A DNA stretch of 6,290 nucleotides from Candidatus Galligastranaerophilus intestinigallinarum (GTDB taxonomy: Bacteria; Cyanobacteriota; Vampirovibrionia; Gastranaerophilales; Gastranaerophilaceae), in NCBI GenBank assembly GCA_018715855.1, contig DVKW01000077.1:1-6290 (forward strand). Direction: 5' to 3'. Within the stretch, counting starts at the first letter, position 1. Each line of letters starts with the position of its first letter. A program made the translations under genes and the position numbers. Below, in pieces: positions 1 to 5,404 of the stretch. The notes under the pieces were generated by a model. The model saw only the letters and a program-made list of their open reading frames with translations, was not told where the DNA came from and made no database searches.

Positions 1-224
1 GTTAAATTCTTTTAAAAAAGAAATTTTATAATTCGGCTCGTATTTTTTCGCACCTTTATAAAAAAGAGCGCAAAAACAAACGTTTGCGATATTTTTTAAC
101 TTTGAAAAACATTCAAAGTTAATATCGTTTGAATTTTGGTTTGTATTTTCCGTAAAATAGGCGGAACTAATTAAGTTTGTCATAAACTAAATTATATTCC
201 GCCGTTAAATTCGTTGCAAAAATG
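1..224. other. Gene-free region with several inverted repeats
   Basis: No convincing reading frame is seen on either strand. The stretch lies just downstream of the leftward winged-helix gene. It contains CGCAAA/TTTGCG (69-74 and 83-88) around the palindrome CAAACGTTTG (77-86). A near-perfect stem, TAACTTTGAA/TTCAAAGTTA (97-106 and 112-121), is extended by CGATAT/ATATCG (87-92 and 122-127). A small stem TATTTT/AAAATA lies at 144-159, and a long interrupted stem at 160-203. The hairpins may end or protect the 3' end of the winged-helix transcript. No clean T-tract terminator is present. Confidence 0.55.
160..203 (-). terminator. Long hairpin behind the winged-helix gene, possible terminator
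   Basis: GGCGGAA (160-166) pairs with TTCCGCC (197-203). Inside, TAATT (168-172) pairs with AATTA (190-194) and AGTTT (174-178) with AAACT (184-188), around the loop GTCAT. That gives 17 base pairs with two small interruptions. On the leftward strand it begins 21 bases after the stop codon of the winged-helix gene and is followed by only a short TATTTT. It is therefore a plausible but non-canonical terminator or 3'-end stabiliser. Confidence 0.4.
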
Positions 225-722
225 TTAAATGCTTAATTTGTATCCGCCTTTAACCGCATTTTGAAGAACATCCTCAGAAATTTTTGCTCTTAAATTTTTA
301 ATATATTTATAAACATAATCTGTAGGAAGATTTAAAACTTTTGCCAAATCTTTTGCATAAACAATAACATCAATATTTTGAATAAAATAATCCAAAACTT
401 TTTGTTCTCTTTCGGTTAAAGGTTTATTGAAGTTTAATCTTCTGGTTTTATCTTTTGTCGAAACTTCTTTATACATTTTATTCTGTTCCATTTCGACCGA
501 TTTTCTTGCAACTTCTATTACCGCTTCTTTTGCGGGTTTTGTTTCTTTTGCGTCCGTAATATATTTTGAACTTGAATTATTCAACACCAAATCAACAATA
601 TCGTTTGTTTGTTTCTCGCCTTTAACGGATTTACCTAACCTTCTTGCATATTCTTCAAGAGTGATTCTCTCCAATGAGCTTCTCCAGTGTTTGATTTCTT
701 CTTTGCTTAAATATTCTGTCAT
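225..722 (-). CDS. Small protein with C-terminal OmpR/PhoB-like winged helix
   Basis: This 165-residue protein probably binds DNA. Residues about 101-164 fit the OmpR/PhoB (Trans_reg_C) winged-helix pattern: LTEREQKVLDYF at the start, a recognition-helix region around YVYKYIKNLRAKI (137-149), and a closing GGYKL (159-163) corresponding to the usual 'GxGYxL' wing. The N-terminal 100 residues do not resemble a receiver domain: there is no obvious acidic pocket or phospho-acceptor pattern, and the stretch is charged and probably partly disordered. So this does not look like a normal response regulator, and its input signal is unknown. The ATG at 722 is preceded by AAAGGGGAAG about nine bases upstream, which supports the start. 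The gene lies 150 bases downstream of the ABC ATPase gene on the same strand, with a separate promoter-like signal in between and no visible terminator. Its target genes cannot be told from the sequence. Confidence 0.8.
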   Translation of the reverse strand: MTEYLSKEEIKHWRSSLERITLEEYARRLGKSVKGEKQTNDIVDLVLNNSSSKYITDAKETKPAKEAVIEVARKSVEMEQNKMYKEVSTKDKTRRLNFNKPLTEREQKVLDYFIQNIDVIVYAKDLAKVLNLPTDYVYKYIKNLRAKISEDVLQNAVKGGYKLSI

Positions 723-803
723 TTTATTAACTTCCCCTTTAAGAATAATTCCGATGTTTTAGTTATATCATGCAACGGGGGTAAAAATCTCAAAATATTT
801 TCT

Positions 804-833
804 ATTGTAAAATTTATTTTTTGCTATTGACAA
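804..833 (-). promoter_or_regulatory. Candidate sigma-70 promoter for the winged-helix gene
   Basis: On the leftward strand TTGTCA (833-828) and TACAAT (809-804) are separated by 18 bases. Each matches five of six consensus positions. Transcription would start near 797, leaving a leader of about 75 bases before the ATG at 722. The promoter lies in the gap after the ABC ATPase stop codon, so the regulator could be transcribed both alone and by readthrough. Confidence 0.5.
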
Positions 834-872
834 AATACTTTTTATATTTATCTTTCAGAAACCGTCTGCATT

Positions 873-1829
873 TCAGCAATCGTATAATCTGCATGCAACG
901 TTAGATAAATCTTCCTGTTGACAAAGTTTGAAAATTTTGCTTTCGCAAATTGCTTCTTTAAAATCGCACCTTGTATGAAATTCGCACCCCGAGATAATTT
1001 CCGTTATCGGAGAAGGAGAACCTTTTATGTTTTTCAGCCTTTTATTTTTGTTATAGGGAAGCGCTTCGATTAAAGCTTTTGTGTACGGATGTTTGGGGTT
1101 TTTAAATAAAATGTCCGCGGGTGCCGATTCAACAATTCTTCCAGAATACATTATTGAAATATAATCCGCATAAGAATTCACAACGCCTAAATCATGGGAA
1201 ATTAAAATAATTGATTTGCCTTCTTCTTTTATTTTTTTTAAAATCTCTAAAATTTGCGCCTGAACCGTAACGTCTAATGCCGTTGTGGGTTCATCCGCTA
1301 TGATGATATCAGGGTCAAGCGCAAGTGCGGTTGCGATAATTACCCTCTGCTTTAATCCTCCCGATAATTCAAAAGGATAAGTTTTAATTTTTTTCTCCGG
1401 CTCATATACATTAACCGCTTTTAAATGTTTAACGGCAATATCCAGAGCTTCTTTTTTCGTGCATTTTTTGTGCGTTATTATCGCCTCAATCATCTGACTT
1501 TCTATATTATATAAAGGATCAAGGCTTGTCATCGGGTCTTGCGGAATGAGCGCAATTTTTCTGCCTCTTATTTTGTTCATTTCTTTTTCTTTTAATTCAA
1601 GAAGGTTTTTTCCTTCAAACAAAATTTCTCCCGATGTTATTTTGGCGTTTTTTGGCAGAAGCTTAATTATACTCATAACCGACATTGTTTTGCCCGAGCC
1701 CGATTCTCCGATAACTGCGTGGATTGTTCCCTTTTTTAATTCAAACGAAAGGTCTTTAATTGCACGATAAAATTTATCGTTTATCTCAAACTCCAAATTA
1801 AGATTATTTATTTTTAAAAGCGTTTCCAT
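873..1829 (-). CDS. Oligopeptide/dipeptide ABC transporter ATP-binding protein (OppD/DppD family)
   Basis: This is a cytoplasmic ATPase of the kind that powers peptide, nickel or related importers with OppBC/DppBC-type membrane subunits. All nucleotide-binding motifs are present: Walker A GESGSGKT (41-48), Q-loop PQDP (Q97), signature LSGGLKQR (155-162), Walker B DIIIADE (174-180), D-loop TALD (183-186) and H-loop SHD (H212). The family-specific C-terminal extension follows, with HPYTKALIEALP (247-258) and cysteines C282, C288, C295 and C313 in the Cx5Cx6Cx17C arrangement. Related Dpp/Opp ATPases are reported to hold a [4Fe-4S] cluster there. At 318 residues it is of normal length. The ATG at 1829 fits the family start, although no clear ribosome binding site precedes it; translation may be coupled to the gene ending 26 bases upstream. 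Permeases, binding protein and partner ATPase are absent from the window, so the substrate is unknown. Confidence 0.93.
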   Translation of the reverse strand: METLLKINNLNLEFEINDKFYRAIKDLSFELKKGTIHAVIGESGSGKTMSVMSIIKLLPKNAKITSGEILFEGKNLLELKEKEMNKIRGRKIALIPQDPMTSLDPLYNIESQMIEAIITHKKCTKKEALDIAVKHLKAVNVYEPEKKIKTYPFELSGGLKQRVIIATALALDPDIIIADEPTTALDVTVQAQILEILKKIKEEGKSIILISHDLGVVNSYADYISIMYSGRIVESAPADILFKNPKHPYTKALIEALPYNKNKRLKNIKGSPSPITEIISGCEFHTRCDFKEAICESKIFKLCQQEDLSNVACRLYDC

Positions 1830-1855
1830 ACGGGCTATTATAACCTTAAGTGCCC

Positions 1856-3025
1856 TTATTTAACAATTGCCTCATCGGGCTTTATATTTTCTTTTGTTTT
1901 GAGAGCAATTTTATTTTTCATCTTTTTTCTTCTCATCAAATCGACAAACGCTTCCAATCTTGTCAAATATCCGGCTTTACCCGTTTGTTCGTCCATAATT
2001 AAAGATAATATCGGAATATCTATATCTTCTCTCATCTTGGGGAAAATATTCTGCGACATAATTTCCGGCATGCAGGTAAAAGGCGAAACGTGGATTAATC
2101 CGTCCGTTCCTTTTTCTTTTGCATACATAACATCCGATATACATTCAAGCGCATCTCCCCCTATATCTCTCATTAAATAAGGTTTTGCCATTCTAAAAGC
2201 ACGTTCTAAGTGTGTTTCTCCTTTTTTGCACATTTTGGGGATAATCGCATCTTTTAAAAACCCCGAAACCGTAAGGCTTCTTCTTGTTTGAACTCCCATT
2301 CTTCCGAGTTCTTTTTCAATATTCTGGTTTGCAAATTGATCCAATACAAGGAAAATTTCCCCCGTTAAATCTACATGCAATACATCTCTGTCAGGGTCGA
2401 TTTTAACCTGTGCAATTTCTTTTAAGCCCTCTTTGAGCGCTTTTTTTAATTCTTTTGTCGTAAGCGCATTATCTATTAATTTTAAAGCTTTTTTATAGGC
2501 TTTTTCGCTGTCGCCGAAATTGATTTCTCTTGCTCTGTGGTATGAATAAAAATTTTCAATCTCATCAATTGCAAAAACTTTTCTTATCGCAATGTTAATT
2601 GCCCTTATAATGGTAATCGGGTTGCCGTTTCCCGTAAGGCGGGATAAAAAATCCCACATACCCTGAAAGCCGTTATACAAATTTAATTCTATGTAATTGG
2701 CGTCATACCCTAAATCTTTTAAAACGTTTTTAATATTTTTTCCGTATTCGCCCAGACGGCATATACCGGGAGATGTTATCATCGCGACGTAATCAACGCC
2801 GCCTTCGATTGCTTCGATAAAATTTCCCAAAATTAATTTATAAGGAAGGCAAATAGCTTCGGGTGAATTTTTTGTCCCCAAAGACAGGGTTTTTTTGCTC
2901 GTATAAGGGGGCACAAAGGGTTCGACTCCCATTTTTCTGAGCGCCGCCGCCCAGGCTATTGAAATTGTTCCCATATGAGGAAACGCAACCGTAATTTTTT
3001 TTGTTTGAGTTTTTTCTTTACTCAA
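1856..3025 (-). CDS. COG3581-type acyl-CoA dehydratase activase-related protein (HgdB-like)
   Basis: The protein resembles the COG3581 part of the activase-related group linked to 2-hydroxyacyl-CoA dehydratases, a family of Fe-S proteins with unclear roles outside amino-acid fermentation. Family hallmarks, numbered from the ATG at 3058, are FPHMGT (26-31), CLPYK (C70), ITSPGICRLGEYGK (94-107, C100), SPFTCMPEIM (C329) and the C-terminal DEQTGKAGYLTRLEAF (356-371). C70, C100 and C329 are candidate Fe-S ligands; C277 and C306 are further cysteines. I chose the TTG at 3025, giving 389 residues, because AAGGAG (3040-3035) lies nine bases before it and the protein then begins just before the conserved KITVAFPHMGT. 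The longer ATG (400 residues) has only a weak AGG upstream and overlaps a candidate -10 box. The usual HgdC-like ATPase and COG3580 partners are not adjacent. The gene leads an operon with the ABC ATPase. Its substrate is not known. Confidence 0.85.
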   Translation of the reverse strand: MSKEKTQTKKITVAFPHMGTISIAWAAALRKMGVEPFVPPYTSKKTLSLGTKNSPEAICLPYKLILGNFIEAIEGGVDYVAMITSPGICRLGEYGKNIKNVLKDLGYDANYIELNLYNGFQGMWDFLSRLTGNGNPITIIRAINIAIRKVFAIDEIENFYSYHRAREINFGDSEKAYKKALKLIDNALTTKELKKALKEGLKEIAQVKIDPDRDVLHVDLTGEIFLVLDQFANQNIEKELGRMGVQTRRSLTVSGFLKDAIIPKMCKKGETHLERAFRMAKPYLMRDIGGDALECISDVMYAKEKGTDGLIHVSPFTCMPEIMSQNIFPKMREDIDIPILSLIMDEQTGKAGYLTRLEAFVDLMRRKKMKNKIALKTKENIKPDEAIVK

Positions 3026-3034
3026 TTTTTTTTG

Positions 3035-3040
3035 CTCCTT
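3035..3040 (-). promoter_or_regulatory. Shine-Dalgarno that decides a TTG start
   Basis: AAGGAG on the leftward strand is followed by nine bases (C and eight A) and then TTG at 3025-3023. Sequence and spacing are near ideal for initiation. If the ATG at 3058 were used, this site would fall inside codons 7-8. Confidence 0.75.
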
Positions 3041-3056
3041 ATAAATATACTGAAAC

Positions 3057-3085
3057 ATTTTAACCTAAAAAAAATAATCAAACAA
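3057..3085 (-). promoter_or_regulatory. Candidate promoter for the COG3581-ABC ATPase operon
   Basis: On the leftward strand TTGTTT (3085-3080) and TAAAAT (3062-3057) are separated by 17 bases. The -10 box matches five of six positions; the -35 box is weak. Transcription would start near 3050, downstream of the ATG at 3058, leaving a leader of about 25 bases that contains AAGGAG and the TTG start. Confidence 0.4.
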
Positions 3086-3112
3086 AATTGCACTTCATTT
3101 TGAAGTGCAATT
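3080..3112 (-). terminator. Perfect 12-bp hairpin with leftward T-tract (terminator or attenuator)
   Basis: AATTGCACTTCA (3086-3097) pairs perfectly with TGAAGTGCAATT (3101-3112) around a three-base TTT loop. On the leftward strand it is followed by TTTGTTTGATTA and then eight T. This makes it a plausible intrinsic terminator directed toward the COG3581 gene, either ending a short leftward transcript from the intergenic region or attenuating that operon. On the rightward strand the following bases are less T-rich. Confidence 0.5.
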
Positions 3113-3209
3113 ATTTCAAATTTACGAAATTTCAAATCCGATTGTGCTTATTTATGGCATTGTGCGCACGTTTTAATTCTATCCTTCACGGGTAATACGG
3201 AAAAATATC
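3082..3209 (-). ncRNA. Speculative small leftward transcript between the divergent operons
   Basis: A perfect TATAAT (3221-3216) lies on the leftward strand without a recognisable -35 box. Starting about seven bases after it and ending at the hairpin at 3086-3112 would give an RNA of roughly 125 bases. It carries a 13-codon frame from GTG at 3189 to TAA at 3148, encoding MKDRIKTCAQCHK with a CxxCH motif and no Shine-Dalgarno. This may be a small RNA, a decayed gene end or chance. The orphan terminator-like hairpin is the main reason for listing it. Confidence 0.2.
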
Positions 3210-3242
3210 GGGGAAATTATATATAAAGTATATATTCTTATA

Positions 3243-3292
3243 TTCGGCTCCGTTTTGAAAAACTTGAATAAAAGTTACAAAACTTAACCGAA
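3243..3292 (+). other. Extended hairpin I upstream of rpsB
   Basis: TTCGG (3243-3247) pairs with CCGAA (3288-3292). A symmetrical 4/4 internal loop follows, then GTTTTG (3252-3257) pairs with CAAAAC (3278-3283), and AACTT (3261-3265) with AAGTT (3272-3276) around GAATAA. Sixteen base pairs in this order are more than expected by chance in AT-rich DNA. The hairpin suggests a structured 5' leader or a separate small RNA. No known RNA family was recognised. Confidence 0.4.
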
Positions 3293-3352
3293 GCCTCAAT
3301 CTAAGGAAAACCGCTTGATTTTAGTATTTGTTTATTGTAGCTTTTTTCTTAG
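3291..3352 (+). other. Two mutually exclusive stems upstream of rpsB, one followed by a T-tract
   Basis: Option (a): AAGC and CAAT (3291-3300) pair with ATTG and GCTT (3334-3343), with a 2/2 internal loop. A run of T (3342-3347) starts within the end of the stem and continues past it, as in a weak terminator. Option (b): CTAAGGAAAA (3301-3310) pairs with 3343-3352 in ten pairs including one G-U, burying the same T-tract. The choice between them could in principle regulate readthrough into rpsB. Confidence 0.3.
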
Positions 3353-3417
3353 GATTTGAATAATTCGTATGGTATAAACCAGCCTTTAAGTCCATAGGGG
3401 CAGAAATTCAAAATCCT
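3351..3417 (+). other. Three-way-junction-like fold just before rpsB
   Basis: AGGATTT (3351-3357) pairs with AAATCCT (3411-3417), and GAA (3358-3360) with TTC (3407-3409), with A3410 bulged. Inside are TGGT/ACCA (3370-3373 and 3378-3381) and GCCTTT/AGGGGC (3382-3387 and 3396-3401, two G-U pairs). The element ends 28 bases before the rpsB ATG, a natural place for feedback control by S2. It matches no riboswitch or leader that I know. Confidence 0.35.
3370..3378 (+). promoter_or_regulatory. Candidate extended -10 promoter for rpsB-tsf
   Basis: TGGTATAAA contains TG, one base, then TATAAA, which is an extended -10 box needing little -35 help; upstream DNA is T-rich. Transcription would begin near 3385 with a leader of about 60 bases. 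If this is the true promoter, the folds upstream at 3243-3352 are not part of the rpsB mRNA. Confidence 0.35.
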
Positions 3418-3432
3418 CCGTGTTACTAAGTG

Positions 3433-3439
3433 AAAGGAA
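3433..3439 (+). promoter_or_regulatory. rpsB ribosome binding site
   Basis: AAAGGAA lies with its core GGA eight bases before the rpsB ATG at 3446, which supports that start. Confidence 0.8.
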
Positions 3440-3445
3440 AAAACT

Positions 3446-4216
3446 ATGGCAGTTGATTTAGTTGAATTATTAGATGCAGGCGTGCATTTCGGACATCAGA
3501 CGCAAAAATGGAACCCCAAAATGAAACCCTATATTTTCGGGGCTAAAAACGGTATTTACATTCTCGATTTAAGAAAAACAGCCGAAAAATTGGAAGAAGC
3601 ATATAATATCGTAAGAGAATACGCGGCAAAAGGAAGAAACGTTCTTTTTGTGGGTACAAAAAAACAGGCAACCGACGTTGTGGCGCAGGAAGCATTAAGA
3701 GCCGGAGCTTATTATGTTAACAGAAGATGGCTCGGCGGTATGATGACAAACTTTGAAACAATCAGAGCAAGAGTTAACAAATTAAGAGAACTCGAAAGCT
3801 TTATTGAATCAGGCGCTGCTCAAAAATTGCCGAAAAAAGAAGTTGCCCAATTAAACAGACAACTTGCAAAATTATCAAAAACTTTAGGCGGCATTAAAGA
3901 AATGAAAGGTATGCCCGATATCATCTTTGTTGTTGACCAAGGTAAAGAACTTATTGCAATTAAAGAAGCAAATAAATTAAACATTCCCGTTATTTGCTTG
4001 GCAGATACAAACGCAGACCCCGATGGTATTGATTACCTTATCCCCGGCAACGACGATGCAATCAGAAGTATTAAATTAGTTGCCTCAAAAATTGCAGATG
4101 CAGTTTTAGAAGGTAAAGAATTAAGGCAAAACAAAGCAACATCAGGCAAAATTGAAAAAATTGAAGCAAAAGATGCCGGTGTTGAAGAAACAAAAGCTGA
4201 AGAAGCAACCGTATAA
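3446..4216 (+). CDS. rpsB: 30S ribosomal protein S2
   Basis: S2 is a 30S subunit protein that binds late in assembly, near the platform, and helps recruit S1 in bacteria that use it. The protein begins MAVDLVELLDAGVHFGHQT with the family signature GVHFGHQTQKWNPKMKPYI (12-30). It continues with IYILDLRKT (37-45), NVLFVGTKKQA (65-75), NRRWLGGMMTNFETI (92-106), the coiled-coil-like helical part around 108-145, KGMPDIIFVVDQGKE (154-168) and NIPVICLADTNADPDGIDYLIPGNDDAIRSI (179-209). Residues 224-256 form a charged tail rich in Lys, Glu and Ala, typical in being variable. At 256 residues the length is normal. It is followed by tsf, the standard bacterial pairing, but a terminator hairpin separates the two. 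Hairpins upstream suggest leader control, and S2 is known to repress its own operon in E. coli; control here is inferred. Confidence 0.98.
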   Translation: MAVDLVELLDAGVHFGHQTQKWNPKMKPYIFGAKNGIYILDLRKTAEKLEEAYNIVREYAAKGRNVLFVGTKKQATDVVAQEALRAGAYYVNRRWLGGMMTNFETIRARVNKLRELESFIESGAAQKLPKKEVAQLNRQLAKLSKTLGGIKEMKGMPDIIFVVDQGKELIAIKEANKLNIPVICLADTNADPDGIDYLIPGNDDAIRSIKLVASKIADAVLEGKELRQNKATSGKIEKIEAKDAGVEETKAEEATV

Positions 4217-4228
4217 GTTACAAGTTTT

Positions 4229-4257
4229 AGGGGCAAGAAAAGCCTTGCCCCTTTTTT
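4229..4257 (+). terminator. Intrinsic terminator/attenuator between rpsB and tsf
   Basis: AGGGGCAAG (4229-4237) pairs perfectly with CTTGCCCCT (4244-4252) around AAAAGC, followed by a T-run to 4257. It starts 12 bases after the rpsB stop and ends only three bases before the tsf Shine-Dalgarno. The tsf gene has no other obvious promoter in this 57-base gap. The hairpin most likely sets the S2 to EF-Ts ratio by partial termination, as proposed for similar gaps in other bacteria. Confidence 0.8.
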
Positions 4258-4260
4258 AAT

Positions 4261-4267
4261 AAAGGAG
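4261..4267 (+). promoter_or_regulatory. tsf ribosome binding site
   Basis: AAAGGAG lies six bases before the ATG at 4274. It is a strong site and sits directly behind the terminator T-run. Confidence 0.85.
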
Positions 4268-4273
4268 TGAATT

Positions 4274-5155
4274 ATGGAAATCAAAGCCTCAATGGTGAAA
4301 GAACTGAGAGATAAAACAGGCGCCGGCATGATGGATGCTAAAAAAGCACTTGTTGAAGCAAACGGCGATATGGAAAAAGCAAGCGAAATTTTAAGACAAA
4401 AAGGCATTGCTTCAGCCGATAAAAAAATGGGCAGAATTGCTGCAGAAGGCGTTGTTTCAACATTTATTCAAGATAAAGTTGGCGCTATGGTTGAAATTAA
4501 CTGCGAAACAGACTTCGTTGCAAAAAATGAAGGTTTCAAAGAAGTTGCAAACAACATTGCAAAAGTTATTGTTGAAAAGAACCCGATAGATGTTGACACT
4601 TTAAATAAAACAGCTATGGCAGACGGCACACTTGTTGAAGATTACATTAAAGCTCAAATTGCAAAAATCGGCGAAAAAATTACAATCAGAAGATTTGTTA
4701 GATACGATGACAATGCTTGTGTTGCAACTTATGTTCACAACAATAAAATCGGCGTTTTGTTGGAAGTTAAATCCGATAATTGCACAGATGAAACAAAAAC
4801 AATCGCAAAAGATATTTGCTTACATATAGCATCTTCTGCTCCTGAATTTGTTTCAAGAAATGAAATTCCTGAAAGCGTTATTGCTGAAGAAAAAAGAATT
4901 GAAATGGGCAAAGAAGATTTGGCTAAAAAACCTGAAAACATCAGAGAAAAAATTGTTGAAGGCAGAATTAACAAATTAATGGCTTCAAGATGTCTTTTAG
5001 AACAACCTTTCGTTAAAAACCCCGATGAAACAGTTCAACAATTAATTGAAGGCAAGCTTTCAATAGTTAAATTCGACAGATACGTTCTTGGCGAAGGCTT
5101 AGAAAAAAGACAAGATAACTTCGCAGAAGAAGTTATGAACCAAATTAAAGGTTAA
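4274..5155 (+). CDS. tsf: Translation elongation factor Ts
   Basis: EF-Ts releases GDP from EF-Tu so that EF-Tu can bind GTP and aminoacyl-tRNA again; it acts in the cytoplasm. The N-terminal UBA-like domain carries the signature LRDKTGAGMMDAKKAL (11-26). The second signature, EINCETDFVAKN (74-85), includes D80 and F81, the pair that intrudes into the EF-Tu nucleotide site in E. coli EF-Ts. The two-part dimerisation/core region follows, with FVRYD (141-145), LLEVKSDN (162-169) and HIASSAPEFVSRNEIP (184-199). The C-terminal part has EGRINKLMASRCLLEQPFVKNP (229-250) and a final helix. At 293 residues it is full length, slightly longer than the roughly 283 of E. coli. The ATG is fixed by AAAGGAG six bases upstream. 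It is expressed from the rpsB transcript past the intergenic hairpin, or from an unseen promoter inside rpsB. Confidence 0.98.
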   Translation: MEIKASMVKELRDKTGAGMMDAKKALVEANGDMEKASEILRQKGIASADKKMGRIAAEGVVSTFIQDKVGAMVEINCETDFVAKNEGFKEVANNIAKVIVEKNPIDVDTLNKTAMADGTLVEDYIKAQIAKIGEKITIRRFVRYDDNACVATYVHNNKIGVLLEVKSDNCTDETKTIAKDICLHIASSAPEFVSRNEIPESVIAEEKRIEMGKEDLAKKPENIREKIVEGRINKLMASRCLLEQPFVKNPDETVQQLIEGKLSIVKFDRYVLGEGLEKRQDNFAEEVMNQIKG

Positions 5156-5171
5156 TTTTAACCCAAAATAT

Positions 5172-5201
5172 AAAATGCAGGCAATTTAGCCTGCATTTTT
5201 T
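5172..5201 (+). terminator. Intrinsic terminator after tsf
   Basis: AAAATGCAGGC (5172-5182) pairs with GCCTGCATTTT (5189-5199) around AATTTA, and T continues to 5201. It begins 16 bases after the tsf stop. The A-rich left arm means it could also work from the opposite strand. Confidence 0.88.
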
Positions 5202-5221
5202 AATGCAAAATTTTAAAAACA

Positions 5222-5240
5222 GCCCCTAAAAAAAAGGGGC
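5222..5240 (-). terminator. Possible second leftward terminator
   Basis: GCCCCT (5222-5227) pairs with AGGGGC (5235-5240) around seven A. On the leftward strand the stem is followed by TGTTTTT. It could catch transcripts that read past the pseudopilin terminator. Confidence 0.45.
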
Positions 5241-5270
5241 AAATGAAAAGATAGCGAAAATTCCAGGGTC

Positions 5271-5310
5271 GCCCAAAAAAAGTTGACTAAATGTCAAGTT
5301 TTTTTGGGGC
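5271..5310. repeat. Long inverted repeat
   Basis: GCCC, seven A and TTGAC (5271-5287) pair with GTCAA, seven T and GGGC (5293-5310) around TAAAT. There is one G-G mismatch (5282/5298) and one extra G (5306). About 16 pairs form. The size and GC-clamped ends look like a mobile palindrome or a small terminal-repeat relic, but no coding part is present. Confidence 0.45.
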
Positions 5311-5311
5311 A

Positions 5312-5342
5312 GGCAAAGTCAAAAACGAAGTTTTTGCGTGCC
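5312..5342. repeat. Inverted repeat with internal loop
   Basis: GGCA (5312-5315) pairs with TGCC (5339-5342), and CAAAAAC (5320-5326) with GTTTTTG (5330-5336) around GAA. It directly abuts the previous palindrome, separated by one base. Confidence 0.45.
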
Positions 5343-5385
5343 GTTTAGCAAAATAAATAAATAGTTTTGAAACATAAAAAAGTAG

Positions 5386-5404
5386 GTTGGGCTTTTAGCC
5401 CAAC
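5386..5404. repeat. REP-like palindrome GTTGGGCT/AGCCCAAC
   Basis: GTTGGGCT (5386-5393) pairs perfectly with AGCCCAAC (5397-5404) around TTT, preceded by GTAG. Palindromes of the form GTAGGTTGGGC...GCCCAAC are, from memory, common dispersed intergenic repeats in various bacteria. No T-tract follows on either strand, so a terminator is less likely. Confidence 0.45.

Noticed and set aside
129..158. Rightward promoter TTGAAT-N18-TAAAAT
   Set aside because: AT-rich DNA gives many such matches, and no rightward gene follows it.
427..762. Rightward open frame of 111 codons over the regulator gene
   Set aside because: It is antisense to the winged-helix gene, rich in Phe/Ser/Leu as expected from reversed AT-rich coding DNA, and has no recognisable domain.
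827..854. Rightward promoter TTGACA with TATCTT 16 bases on
   Set aside because: It would transcribe antisense into the ABC ATPase gene with no target, and overlaps the better leftward promoter reading.
3351..3417. Possible tRNA, suggested by the seven-pair AGGATTT/AAATCCT stem
   Set aside because: Only 67 bases long, with no proper anticodon arm, no TpsiC arm and no CCA; two of the inner stems do not fit cloverleaf positions.
4033..4407. Leftward open frame of 124 codons over the rpsB-tsf junction
   Set aside because: It runs antisense through two certain genes and across a terminator, and its composition is that of a reversed coding strand.
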